Below, one piece after another: positions 16,380 to 24,616 of a stretch of 44,557 nucleotides of DNA. Below the pieces are notes generated by a model. The model had not been told where the DNA came from. It saw only the letters and a program-made list of their open reading frames with translations, and searched no databases. The DNA is from HIMB59 sp038124765. Its GTDB lineage: Bacteria; Pseudomonadota; Alphaproteobacteria; HIMB59. The stretch lies in contig JAYPCO010000006.1 in the NCBI GenBank assembly GCA_038124765.1, positions 1-44,557 on the forward strand, given 5' to 3'. Within the stretch, counting starts at the first letter, position 1. Each line of letters opens with the position of its first letter. A program made the position numbers and the translations under genes.

Positions 16380-17366
16380 TTAGTTAATATCTGGGACAGC
16401 TATTTTAAGTTCATAGCTAGGGTCTTTTGCTTGTTTAAAAATGGTAGGAATGATTTCTGAATATGCGTCCCACAGGCCTTTCTTGGCTGGGGGCATTTGA
16501 TCTTTGATTAATTCATGTAGTTTTGGAAGATTATGGGAAGGGATAGTTGGGAACATATGATGCTCAATGTGATATTCCATTTGCCAATATAAAAAGCTAA
16601 AAACGGGATTTAAATGCATAGTTCGAGTGCTGTAACGATGATCTTTTATATTGTCTTTCAAACCCGTATGTTGAGTTAATCCAAACAAACGTCGAAGTTG
16701 CAAACCGTAGTAGTTAGGTAATACGAAGTATAATACTGGCAACCAAGATTGGGTAATGACAGAAATAATTATCACCGCAATCCAGATACCCACATGCAAT
16801 CTAGATGAATTAATACATTTTTGATGTTCTCTCTCGGGTATGACTTGTTTCATTACTTCGGTTTTTATACCCAAGGCATGAAGAATGGTTTCGTATTGAG
16901 TAGTTTTTTTAAAATAGAAAAAATCAAAAAAAGGAATGAATAAAGAAAAGAAATAAAATAAGTCAGCCGGTTTTCGAATAGCAATTTCAAAATCTAATGG
17001 ATCATCGAAGTATGTATGTCCGTGATGTCTAAAATGAGACCATCTCCAACGAACCGGCTCAAATCCAGTCATAAAACTTCCAATTTGATAGAAAAAGTTA
17101 TTCCAGAAATTAGATTTAAAAGCTGTTTTATGCCCTGTCTCGTGCCAAATAGGATCGGCACAGTTCCAAATATTTCCATAAATAAAAAAAAATAGTACCG
17201 TCCACCATGTGCCCCAAGTTAAATAAGCGAGGTAACCAAAAAAAATCAAGGAGCCAAAAAAAATAAACATATGTTTAAAGCCTTGATAGTCAGATCGTTG
17301 TAAAAGTTTTACAAATTCTTCCTTATCGACTTTACAATGAAACCATTTATTTAAATCAACTTCCAT
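16380..17366 (-). CDS. Membrane fatty-acid desaturase family protein
   Basis: A 328-residue diiron membrane enzyme of the FA_desaturase family. The three histidine boxes are H75-ETG-H79, H111-FRHHGH (to 117) and H266-IE-H269-H270, with an additional QH at 232-233. Hydrophobic segments lie near residues 33-65, 135-150 and 193-220. It could desaturate or hydroxylate lipids or another hydrophobic substrate; box spacing does not decide this. It is 3 nt upstream of the SMR gene on the minus strand and follows the four-helix protein by 43 nt, so the three may be one transcript. Confidence 0.82.
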   Translation of the reverse strand: MEVDLNKWFHCKVDKEEFVKLLQRSDYQGFKHMFIFFGSLIFFGYLAYLTWGTWWTVLFFFIYGNIWNCADPIWHETGHKTAFKSNFWNNFFYQIGSFMTGFEPVRWRWSHFRHHGHTYFDDPLDFEIAIRKPADLFYFFSLFIPFFDFFYFKKTTQYETILHALGIKTEVMKQVIPEREHQKCINSSRLHVGIWIAVIIISVITQSWLPVLYFVLPNYYGLQLRRLFGLTQHTGLKDNIKDHRYSTRTMHLNPVFSFLYWQMEYHIEHHMFPTIPSHNLPKLHELIKDQMPPAKKGLWDAYSEIIPTIFKQAKDPSYELKIAVPDIN

Positions 17367-17409
17367 ACCCTCACTGTACCATAAATTGAAGCTTTGTTAA
17401 TTTGAGAAG

Positions 17410-17832
17410 TTAGTTAAATGCTAAAATTGCCCCAGATAATATAAGCACTAAGGATAACCTATTAATAGAAACTATTCTTTTGACTAACTCCGTGTTGGGA
17501 GGTTGTTGATTTTTAAAAGAATTGTTTAAATGGAAGTTTATGTAAGCCACACCTAACAACAAAACTGTGGCGCCAAATAATTTCATGTGAAAAGGCCACC
17601 CAAGATTAAAAGAACCGTAAATAGAATAAACCATAATTAAGCCTGTTACCCATATGGCTACAATTGAGATAAGAGCCAATTTTACAAGTACTCTAAATGC
17701 TTTGGCTAAATGAGGTTCCGGAATTTTACCTTCTTTTTGATAAATTGATTGTATAACTCCATTACCGATACCAGCACCTCCTGCGATAAAGAGGGCTAAA
17801 TAATGAATAAACTTACATATAAAAATAACCAT
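17410..17832 (-). CDS. Four-helix membrane protein (DUF2269/CopD-like)
   Basis: A 140-residue hydrophobic protein with four apparent membrane helices (about residues 3-27, 48-72, 80-101 and 121-139). A histidine in the first helix (KFIHYLAL) and another in FHMKLFG could bind heme or metal, as in CopD- and DUF2269-like proteins, but this is only a resemblance. It is upstream of the desaturase on the same strand and divergent from the Rieske gene with 46 nt between starts. A role in electron supply to one of these oxygenases is possible but speculative. Confidence 0.6.
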   Translation of the reverse strand: MVIFICKFIHYLALFIAGGAGIGNGVIQSIYQKEGKIPEPHLAKAFRVLVKLALISIVAIWVTGLIMVYSIYGSFNLGWPFHMKLFGATVLLLGVAYINFHLNNSFKNQQPPNTELVKRIVSINRLSLVLILSGAILAFN

Positions 17833-17878
17833 GAAAGAAACCCTATCATGAATTTCTTTTTTTGGGGTAAATTATATC

Positions 17879-18657
17879 ATGAGTTTTAACTCTCTTAAAA
17901 AGCCCGTAAAATCTATTCCGTTCGATTGGTATTATTCTTCATCTATTTATCAAAAAGAAATTTCAAAAATTTTTCTAAATGAATGGCTATACGTTTGTCA
18001 TATTGATTCGATTAAATCTAATCATTTCAGAACACTTCAAGTGGATCAAAAAAATATTATTTTAATAAAAAATAAAAATAACCAATTATCTGTTTATTAT
18101 AATTCCTGCATTCATCGCGGATCCCAACTTTTTGAATCTTCTGAAGGGGCATTAAAAACTCCTACGATTATTTGTCCATATCACCAATGGTCTTATAGCA
18201 TCAAAGATGGTTCGCTTTTAAACACAACCTCTATAAATATCCAATCCTTTAATAAAAAAAAATATTCTTTAAAAAAAGTAAACTTTTTTATATGGAAGGG
18301 TTTAATTTTTATCAATTTTGATTCAAAAGCTAAATTTAAATTAAATAAAGTATTTCAATATAATGACCCTGCTATAGAAAAATTAAATCTAGAGAAATTT
18401 GTAATCGGTCATGTTTGGAAAAAAACTGTTAGTTGTAATTGGAAAATTTATTGGGAAAATTATAGCGAATGTCTGCATTGTCCCAATATTCACCCGGAAT
18501 TATCTGAACTGGTTCCTTTATATCAAAGAAGATTAGTTGATATTAAAGATCACCCGCAATGGCAAATCTTAAAAGATCAAAATTTAAATGAGAAATATCA
18601 AGGGGGGCTCAAAAAAGGCTCTGAAACTTGGTCCTATGATGGAAGCGCACAAGGTTG
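17879..18657 (+). CDS. Rieske non-heme iron oxygenase, alpha subunit (3' end in assembly gap)
   Basis: The N-terminal 259 residues are visible. The Rieske [2Fe-2S] ligands are C77-I-H79 and C99-PY-H102. The catalytic domain begins with WENYSECLHCPNIHPEL: H200 and H205 are iron ligands, and E197 replaces the bridging aspartate of ring-hydroxylating dioxygenases. That Glu and the NYxEC.HC...HP pattern are typical of oxygenases acting on quaternary amines such as carnitine (CntA) and glycine betaine (GbcA). The remaining 110-150 residues, with the third iron ligand, must be in the gap; none of the frames after it looks like a Rieske C-terminus. No reductase gene is visible nearby. Confidence 0.85.
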
Positions 18658-18757
18658 NNNNNNNNNNNNNNNNNNNNNNNNNNNNNNNNNNNNNNNNNNN
18701 NNNNNNNNNNNNNNNNNNNNNNNNNNNNNNNNNNNNNNNNNNNNNNNNNNNNNNNNN
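18658..18757. other. Assembly gap of 100 N after the Rieske oxygenase gene
   Basis: Exactly 100 N. At least 330 nt of the Rieske gene should be missing here, so the true gap is larger and could also hold another short gene. Confidence 0.95.
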
Positions 18758-18810
18758 ATGGACATATGGTAAGTCCATTCTTTTATACACATACTGGCTC
18801 TTGCCAGTTA

Positions 18811-18838
18811 GTCTCTTTAAAAGAGACAATATTTTTTA
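18811..18838 (+). terminator. Probable rho-independent terminator after the Rieske gene
   Basis: A 7-bp stem GTCTCTT/AAGAGAC with a TAA loop is followed by AATATTTTTT. The T-run is on the plus-strand side, so it would end transcription of the Rieske gene or of something inside the gap. The stem has only three G-C pairs. Confidence 0.5.
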
Positions 18839-18848
18839 AGTTAATAAT

Positions 18849-18875
18849 TTAACTTAAGTACTTTGGTGGTTTCAT
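18849..18875 (-). CDS. Possible 8-codon leader-type ORF
   Basis: On the minus strand a strong Shine-Dalgarno GGAGGT (18888-18883) is followed after 7 nt by ATG and an ORF MKPPKYLS ending in TAA. The stop lies within a perfect 9-bp inverted repeat, and two more hairpins follow before the gap. Such a strong ribosome site is rare in this window, which suggests either a translated leader peptide or chance. No downstream minus-strand gene is visible because of the gap. Confidence 0.2.
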   Translation of the reverse strand: MKPPKYLS

Positions 18876-18974
18876 CTTTGTAACCTCCGCCTTATTACCT
18901 ATCCTTTAGGTGAATCTAACTTATCACATTCTTAAAAATATTTCGATAATAAAAAATTTTTTTTGTGGAAAATT

Positions 18975-19553
18975 TTATTTTTTACAATTTTCTTGATTCC
19001 AAAAAGTATTTACTTTTGGCATAACAAAAGGCAGCTTCGCTATTACTAACGGTCCAAATTTTTCAATGTCTCCAGTGGCAAGTACATAGTTTCCTTTATT
19101 TTTTTTGTTATAAATTTTGATTAGATAATTACCTGCATTGAAAGTAGTTGTGCTTGAAAATTCTGCTCCATATTCAGGTCCAATCCAGTACCATTTTTTT
19201 CCATAGGGTTCATACCATTCCCACCATTCAAAATTTTCACCATCCATTTCTGCTATTAGTTTTTCTTGATTGTTAATAATTTGGTAAATTGAATAAGAAA
19301 ATTTTGTAAATTGATTGCAATTATCTATTTTGGGAACCGTAATACCTGCATAAAATTTAAAATCAATGTCAGACTCAATTCGATAGTAATGTGGTTTTCC
19401 TGAAAGGGTCGCATATATAGCCTTTGATACTTCTGGTTTTTTAATTAGATAGGATTCTGCAGGGGAGTTAGGATTTTGGTCTTGAAACACAGGTTGATGA
19501 GCCATAAGACAGAGGGGGAAAAAGACTACTAGTAAATATACTTTAAACCTCAT
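18975..19553 (-). CDS. Secreted protein of unknown function
   Basis: A 192-residue protein with an N-terminal signal peptide (about residues 1-18, KVYLLVVFFPLCLMAHQ), so it is probably exported. The mature part is rich in aromatic residues, notably FEWWEWYEPYGKKWYWIGPEY near residues 108-128, and in short beta-strand-like segments. It has three cysteines, in LCLMA, DNCNQ and ENCKK. I do not recognise a family; a periplasmic binding or beta-sandwich role would be a guess. It stands alone, facing the hairpin cluster at its 3' side and divergent from the pcm-like gene. Confidence 0.6.
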   Translation of the reverse strand: MRFKVYLLVVFFPLCLMAHQPVFQDQNPNSPAESYLIKKPEVSKAIYATLSGKPHYYRIESDIDFKFYAGITVPKIDNCNQFTKFSYSIYQIINNQEKLIAEMDGENFEWWEWYEPYGKKWYWIGPEYGAEFSSTTTFNAGNYLIKIYNKKNKGNYVLATGDIEKFGPLVIAKLPFVMPKVNTFWNQENCKK

Positions 19554-19642
19554 AATTCTTTATACACCAAGGTTTTAAGGATAGATCTGAGGCGATAATA
19601 GCCTTTTAAAAAAGTCGATTTTTGTTATAAATCCTTCTATTC

Positions 19643-20305
19643 ATGAATTTTGAACAAGCTAGATCTAATATGGTCCTTAATCAATTAAGGGCAAACAGAA
19701 TTAGTAACCCTAATTTAATTGATCAAATTGAAAATTTTCCAAGAGAGGCACTTTATCCTAAAAGCCAGCAACACCTTGCATACTCTGATCGTATAATTAC
19801 TCTTGATGATGGTCGTTTTATTTTACCACCCTTGACTTCTTTTCATTTAGTGCAGGCACTTGGCATGATCGATAATACAAAAATATTAGAAGTTGGATCT
19901 GGTTTTGGCACTACCACATCTATTTTATCAAAATTTACTCAAAAAATAGATTGTATTGAAACCTCTAAAGATATGATTGCTTCCTTTCAAGACAGTTTAA
20001 AAAATAATTTATTTCAGGCTAATTTACTTAAAAATACCATTGAAGATTTTTTTGGTAATAAAAAAATAGAATTAAAAAAATACGATCGTATTTTAATTAA
20101 CGGATCTATTGATAAAGAACCTTTTGAGATCCTCGAAAAGGCTCCAAATGGTATGGTGTTGGTATGTATTGTAGATAATGCTGAGTATAAACATAAAATT
20201 ATGAAATACGTAAAAGTTGATAATAATACTACCCGTTTTATTGTTGATGAGGCTTCCTCGGCATATATTTTTAAATATATAACTAAACAACCTTTCGTTT
20301 TTTAA
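19643..20305 (+). CDS. Protein-L-isoaspartate O-methyltransferase family protein
   Basis: A 220-residue class-I SAM methyltransferase of the Pcm family. The N-terminal MVLNQLRANRISNPNLI..FPREALYP block is the Pcm signature of alphaproteobacterial paralogues, and SAM motif I is ILEVGSGFGTTTSIL. The canonical GTGSGYQTA loop is changed to GSGFGTTTS, so repair of isoaspartyl residues is likely but not certain. It starts at ATG 19643 and ends 4 nt before valS. In many alphaproteobacteria a pcm-like gene precedes tolC and valS; here no tolC is present. Confidence 0.82.
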   Translation: MNFEQARSNMVLNQLRANRISNPNLIDQIENFPREALYPKSQQHLAYSDRIITLDDGRFILPPLTSFHLVQALGMIDNTKILEVGSGFGTTTSILSKFTQKIDCIETSKDMIASFQDSLKNNLFQANLLKNTIEDFFGNKKIELKKYDRILINGSIDKEPFEILEKAPNGMVLVCIVDNAEYKHKIMKYVKVDNNTTRFIVDEASSAYIFKYITKQPFVF

Positions 20306-20309
20306 TTTA

Positions 20310-22901
20310 ATGGACGAGTTCCAGAATAAACGTCAATACGAAGATGAAATATACAATCTTTGGTTAAATAAAAATTGTTTTCAACCTTCTTATAATTTTA
20401 AAAAAAACTTTTCAATTTGTATTCCTCCACCCAATGTGACGGGTTCGTTGCATATGGGTCACGCCTTAAATAATACCATTCAAGATATTCTAGTTCGTTA
20501 TCATCGTATGAATGGCTATAACACTTTATGGCAACCCGGCACTGATCATGCAGGTATTGCTACCCAAATGGTTGTCGAAAGAAATTTGAGTGAAAAAAAT
20601 ATTTTTCGCAAAGACTTAACCAGAGAAGAGTTCATTGAAAAAGTATGGGAGTGGAAAGAGTATTCTGGTTCAACAATTATTAATCAACTAAAAAGATTAG
20701 GCAGTTCTTGTGACTGGTCTCGAGAACGTTTTACCATGGATGAGGGTTTGTCGGCTGCTGTTCGTAAGGTTTTCGTCTCTCTTTATAAAGAAGGTCTTAT
20801 TTATAAAGATCAGGCTTTAGTTAATTGGGATACAAAATTTAGAACTGCGATATCAGATTTAGAAGTTGTTCAAACGGATGTTTCAACTCAGTTATATTAT
20901 ATTAAATACCCAGCTTCGGATGGAACATTTATCACTGTAGCCACAATTCGACCGGAGACCATCTTTGGAGATATGGCTGTTGCTGTTAATCCGGAAGATG
21001 AAAGATATAAAAATTTAAATTTAACTTTTACCATTCCTTTAACCGATAGATCCATTCCCTTAATTTATGATGAATATTCTGATCCAGAAAAGGGTAGTGG
21101 TGCAGTTAAAATTACACCTGCCCATGATTTTAATGATTTTGAAGTGGGGAAAAGACATAACTTAGAATTACTAAACATCCTTAACGAGGATGGCACTTTA
21201 AATGATAAATGTCCGAAAGAATTCCAAGGGCTTGATCGCCTCGATGCTAGAAAAAAAGTTGTTCAAATTTTAAAAGACCAAAACCTCATTGAAAAAATTG
21301 AAGATTATAAAACAACTATACCCTATGGAGACCGATCTAATACAGTAGTCGAACCTTATTTAACTCATCAATGGTTTTGTAATGCGGAAGAGTTAGCAAA
21401 ACAAGCGATGCAAGTGGTGAGAGATAAACAAACAGAATTTTTTCCCTCAAATTGGGAGAAGACTTATTTTCAATGGATGGAAAATATTAGACCTTGGTGT
21501 ATTTCTCGACAAATATGGTGGGGTCATCAAATACCAGTTTGGTACGGTCCTGATGGAAAAGAATTTTGTGCCGAAACAGAAGAGGAGGCGCGCGCATTAG
21601 CAATTGATTATTACAAAGCAGATAAAATTATTTTAAAAAGAGATAAAGACGTATTAGATACCTGGTTCTCATCAGCTTTGTGGCCTTTTTCTACTTTAGG
21701 TTGGCCTGATAAAGAAAAAACCTTAGAAAATTTTTATCCTAACTCTGTTCTAGTAACAGGATTTGATATTATTTTCTTTTGGGTTGCGAGAATGATGATG
21801 ATGGGTAATAAGTTTATGAATCAAACACCTTTTCACACAGTGTATGTGCATGCATTAGTGCGAGATGAAAAGGGACAAAAGATGTCTAAATCTAAAGGTA
21901 ATGTCATCGATCCCCTAGAGATCATTGATAAATATGGTGCGGATACCTTACGATTTACCTTAACTTCATTAAATACACCTGGAAGAGATGTAAGATTAAG
22001 TGAGCAAAGAATTGCAGGATACAGAAACTTTGTGACCAAAATTACCAATGCTTACAAGTACGCAGAGTTTAAAAATATTTATCCTTTTGATCAATACTCT
22101 CAACCACAACCTAAACATATTTTTAATCAATGGATAATCAATGAGTTCCAAAATTTATACAAATTAGTTCAAACAAATTATACAAACTACTACTTTCATG
22201 AAGTAGCTAACCAATTATATCATTTCACCTGGCATACATTTTGTGATTGGTATATTGAACTTTCAAAAAACTTACTGGACAATGATCAGTATCAACAAGA
22301 AACTAAAGAAACATTTAATTTAGTCTTTAATTCCCTTTTACAACTTTTACACCCAGTTATCCCATTTATCACCGAAAAGCTTTGGGCTAAAAATAATTCA
22401 ACGATTTTAATGCTTCAACAGTGGGAATATCAGGACATTTCCTTTGATGACAAGGATGTTCTAAATGCTCAAAATTTCATAGATTTTATTGAAGAGTACA
22501 GATCAATTGAGAAGCTTTTTGAAATTAAAAAGGAGGATAAAGTTCTCTTATTTTCTAATAATGAAAATTTACAAAAGTTATTTCTTGATAACCAGGACAC
22601 TTTAGAGTTTCTTACTCGTAAACAATTATCACACAGTCCATTATCTAACGGTGTAACTCTTCCTTTTAAAAGTTTTGATTTTATTTTAGAAACAAATCAA
22701 ATTGATATTAAGAAAATCAAACAAAAATTATCTGACTCCAAGACGGCACTAGAAAAAGAAAAATCAGGTATAGATAGGAATTTAAGTAATGAAAATTTTA
22801 CTGCACGAGCACCTAAAGAATTGATTGATCAAAATACATCGCGTCAGAAAGCTATTAATTTGGAATTATCTAAAATTGATAGTATATTAAATAATATCTA
22901 A
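20310..22901 (+). CDS. valS: Valyl-tRNA synthetase
   Basis: An 863-residue class-I aminoacyl-tRNA synthetase that charges tRNA-Val. The HIGH motif is HMGH at residues 48-51 (PPNVTGSLHMGH), the editing domain contains TIRPETIFGD, and the KMSKS motif is QKMSKSKGNVIDP. The anticodon-binding domain and the C-terminal coiled coil (KLSDSKTALEKEKSGIDR) are both present, so it is full length. It sits between the pcm-like gene (4 nt upstream) and ilvD (2 nt downstream), probably one transcript. Confidence 0.97.
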   Translation: MDEFQNKRQYEDEIYNLWLNKNCFQPSYNFKKNFSICIPPPNVTGSLHMGHALNNTIQDILVRYHRMNGYNTLWQPGTDHAGIATQMVVERNLSEKNIFRKDLTREEFIEKVWEWKEYSGSTIINQLKRLGSSCDWSRERFTMDEGLSAAVRKVFVSLYKEGLIYKDQALVNWDTKFRTAISDLEVVQTDVSTQLYYIKYPASDGTFITVATIRPETIFGDMAVAVNPEDERYKNLNLTFTIPLTDRSIPLIYDEYSDPEKGSGAVKITPAHDFNDFEVGKRHNLELLNILNEDGTLNDKCPKEFQGLDRLDARKKVVQILKDQNLIEKIEDYKTTIPYGDRSNTVVEPYLTHQWFCNAEELAKQAMQVVRDKQTEFFPSNWEKTYFQWMENIRPWCISRQIWWGHQIPVWYGPDGKEFCAETEEEARALAIDYYKADKIILKRDKDVLDTWFSSALWPFSTLGWPDKEKTLENFYPNSVLVTGFDIIFFWVARMMMMGNKFMNQTPFHTVYVHALVRDEKGQKMSKSKGNVIDPLEIIDKYGADTLRFTLTSLNTPGRDVRLSEQRIAGYRNFVTKITNAYKYAEFKNIYPFDQYSQPQPKHIFNQWIINEFQNLYKLVQTNYTNYYFHEVANQLYHFTWHTFCDWYIELSKNLLDNDQYQQETKETFNLVFNSLLQLLHPVIPFITEKLWAKNNSTILMLQQWEYQDISFDDKDVLNAQNFIDFIEEYRSIEKLFEIKKEDKVLLFSNNENLQKLFLDNQDTLEFLTRKQLSHSPLSNGVTLPFKSFDFILETNQIDIKKIKQKLSDSKTALEKEKSGIDRNLSNENFTARAPKELIDQNTSRQKAINLELSKIDSILNNI

Positions 22902-22903
22902 CT

Positions 22904-24616
22904 ATGGCTGATAAAAATAAACTTCCCAGTAGACATGTCTCAGTAGGCCCTAAAAGTGCTCCGCATCGATCATATTACTATGCGATGGGAATGACAGAAG
23001 AAGAGATTAAACAACCTTTTGTGGGTGTGGCGACCACTTGGAATGAAGCAGCGCCATGCAATATTTCTCTTTCTAGACAAGCGCAATCTGCAAAAAGAGG
23101 TGTCAAGGACGCGATGGGTACCCCTCGTGAATTCACTACTATTACTGTTACCGATGGAATTGCAATGGGGCATGAGGGAATGAAATCCTCTTTAATAAGT
23201 CGAGAAATAATCGCAGACTCTGTTGAGTTAACTGTCCGAGGACATTGTTATGATGCACTAGTGGGTTTAGCGGGATGTGATAAGTCACTTCCAGGTATGA
23301 TGATGGCCATGGTTCGTTTGAATGTACCATCTGTTTTTATGTACGGAGGATCAATCCTACCTGGAGTTTACAAAGGCAAAGATGTAACAGTCGTGGATGT
23401 ATTTGAAGCAGTGGGTAAACATTCCAGTGGAACAATGACAGATCAAGAGTTACATGATTTAGAATGTGTTGCTTGCCCATCTGCAGGTTCTTGCGGAGGA
23501 CAATTCACAGCAAATACAATGGCTTGTGTCTCAGAGACAATTGGATTAGCTTTACCTGGATCAGCAATGACTCCCGCGCCTTACGAAAGTCGTGATAAAT
23601 ATGCCTATGAAAGTGGCAGAGTTGTCATGGATTTAATTGAAAAAAATTTAAAACCTCGAGATATAGTCACCAAACAAGCTTTAATTAATGCCGCCATTGT
23701 TGTCTCTGCCTCTGGCGGTTCTACAAATGCAGGTCTACACTTACCTGCAATAGCACACGAAGCAGGTATAGACTTCACCCTTGAAGATGTCACAAAAATT
23801 TTTCAATCAACACCTTATATTGGTAACTTAGCCCCTGGCGGAAAGTATGTTGCTAAAGATTTATTTGAAGTAGGAGGGGTACCCGTTTTAATAAAAACTT
23901 TAATTGATGGTGGATTGATAGATGGTTCTTGCATCACAGTAACCGGTAAAACACTTGCAGAAAATGTAAAAGATGTTGAACTACCAAAAGATCAAGATGT
24001 TATTTATCCTATCTCTAGTCCGATTAGTAAATCAGGTGGTGTGGTTGGTTTAAAGGGCACTCTTGCCCCAGACGGTGCTATTGTCAAAATAGCAGGATTA
24101 AAGAAATTACAATTTAAAGGACATGCGATTTGTTTTGATCGTGAAGAGGATGCATTGTCGGCAGTTTTAGAAGGTAAAATTAAACCAGGACATGTTGTGG
24201 TTATTCGATATGAAGGACCAAAGGGAGGGCCTGGTATGCGAGAAATGCTTTCAACGACAAGTGCAATTTATGGTCAGGGAATGGGCGAGGAAGTCGCTCT
24301 AATTACAGATGGAAGATTTTCTGGCGGTACTAGAGGTTTTTGTATTGGCCATGTCGGGCCAGAGGCTTTTGAAGGAGGCCCGATTGCTTTAATTAAAGAT
24401 GGTGATGAGATTGAAATTGATGCTGCTCAAAACATTCTTAATTTAAATGTTTCGGAAGAGGAATTAGCTATAAGAAAGAAAAGTTGGAAGCCTAAAGAAA
24501 CTGATTTTACATCCGGAACGCTTTGGAAGTACGCTCAAACTGTCGGTCCTGCTCACCTTGGTGCCGTTACTCACCCTGGCGGGAAAAAAGAAAAAAGAGT
24601 TTATTCAGATATCTAA
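22904..24616 (+). CDS. ilvD: Dihydroxy-acid dehydratase
   Basis: A 570-residue Fe-S dehydratase for valine, isoleucine and coenzyme A precursor synthesis. Cluster and active-site segments are visible: GCDKSLPGMMMA, CPSAGSCGGQFTANTM and TDGRFSGGTRGFCIGHVGPEA. The length matches the family. It starts 2 nt after valS. The product of the ACC deaminase upstream, 2-oxobutanoate, is the isoleucine precursor that feeds this pathway. Its 3' end overlaps convergent xthA by 12 nt. Confidence 0.97.
   Translation: MADKNKLPSRHVSVGPKSAPHRSYYYAMGMTEEEIKQPFVGVATTWNEAAPCNISLSRQAQSAKRGVKDAMGTPREFTTITVTDGIAMGHEGMKSSLISREIIADSVELTVRGHCYDALVGLAGCDKSLPGMMMAMVRLNVPSVFMYGGSILPGVYKGKDVTVVDVFEAVGKHSSGTMTDQELHDLECVACPSAGSCGGQFTANTMACVSETIGLALPGSAMTPAPYESRDKYAYESGRVVMDLIEKNLKPRDIVTKQALINAAIVVSASGGSTNAGLHLPAIAHEAGIDFTLEDVTKIFQSTPYIGNLAPGGKYVAKDLFEVGGVPVLIKTLIDGGLIDGSCITVTGKTLAENVKDVELPKDQDVIYPISSPISKSGGVVGLKGTLAPDGAIVKIAGLKKLQFKGHAICFDREEDALSAVLEGKIKPGHVVVIRYEGPKGGPGMREMLSTTSAIYGQGMGEEVALITDGRFSGGTRGFCIGHVGPEAFEGGPIALIKDGDEIEIDAAQNILNLNVSEEELAIRKKSWKPKETDFTSGTLWKYAQTVGPAHLGAVTHPGGKKEKRVYSDI

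Larger units (their letters stand above)
18758..18911. repeat. Cluster of six consecutive inverted repeats
   Basis: In 154 nt the sequence contains ATGGAC..GTCCAT (18758-18763/18773-18778), ACTGGC-TCTT-GCCAGT (18793-18808), GTCTCTT-TAA-AAGAGAC (18811-18827), TTAAGTTAA-TAAT-TTAACTTAA (18836-18857), GGTGGTT..AACCTCC with one mismatch (18865-18888) and ACCTA-TCCTT-TAGGT (18897-18911). No protein frame is convincing. This may be a structured RNA, stacked terminators or a mobile-element remnant; I do not recognise a known RNA family. Confidence 0.6.

Noticed and set aside
18793..18827. Tandem hairpins as a guanidine-II (mini-ykkC) riboswitch
   Set aside because: The loops are TCTT and TAA, not the ACGR loops of that family, and no guanidine-related gene follows.
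18758..18852. Short plus-strand frames after the gap as the end of the Rieske oxygenase
   Set aside because: The three frames (MDIW; WTYGKSILLY...; GHMVSPFFYT...) do not resemble a Rieske catalytic C-terminus, and the protein would be too short.
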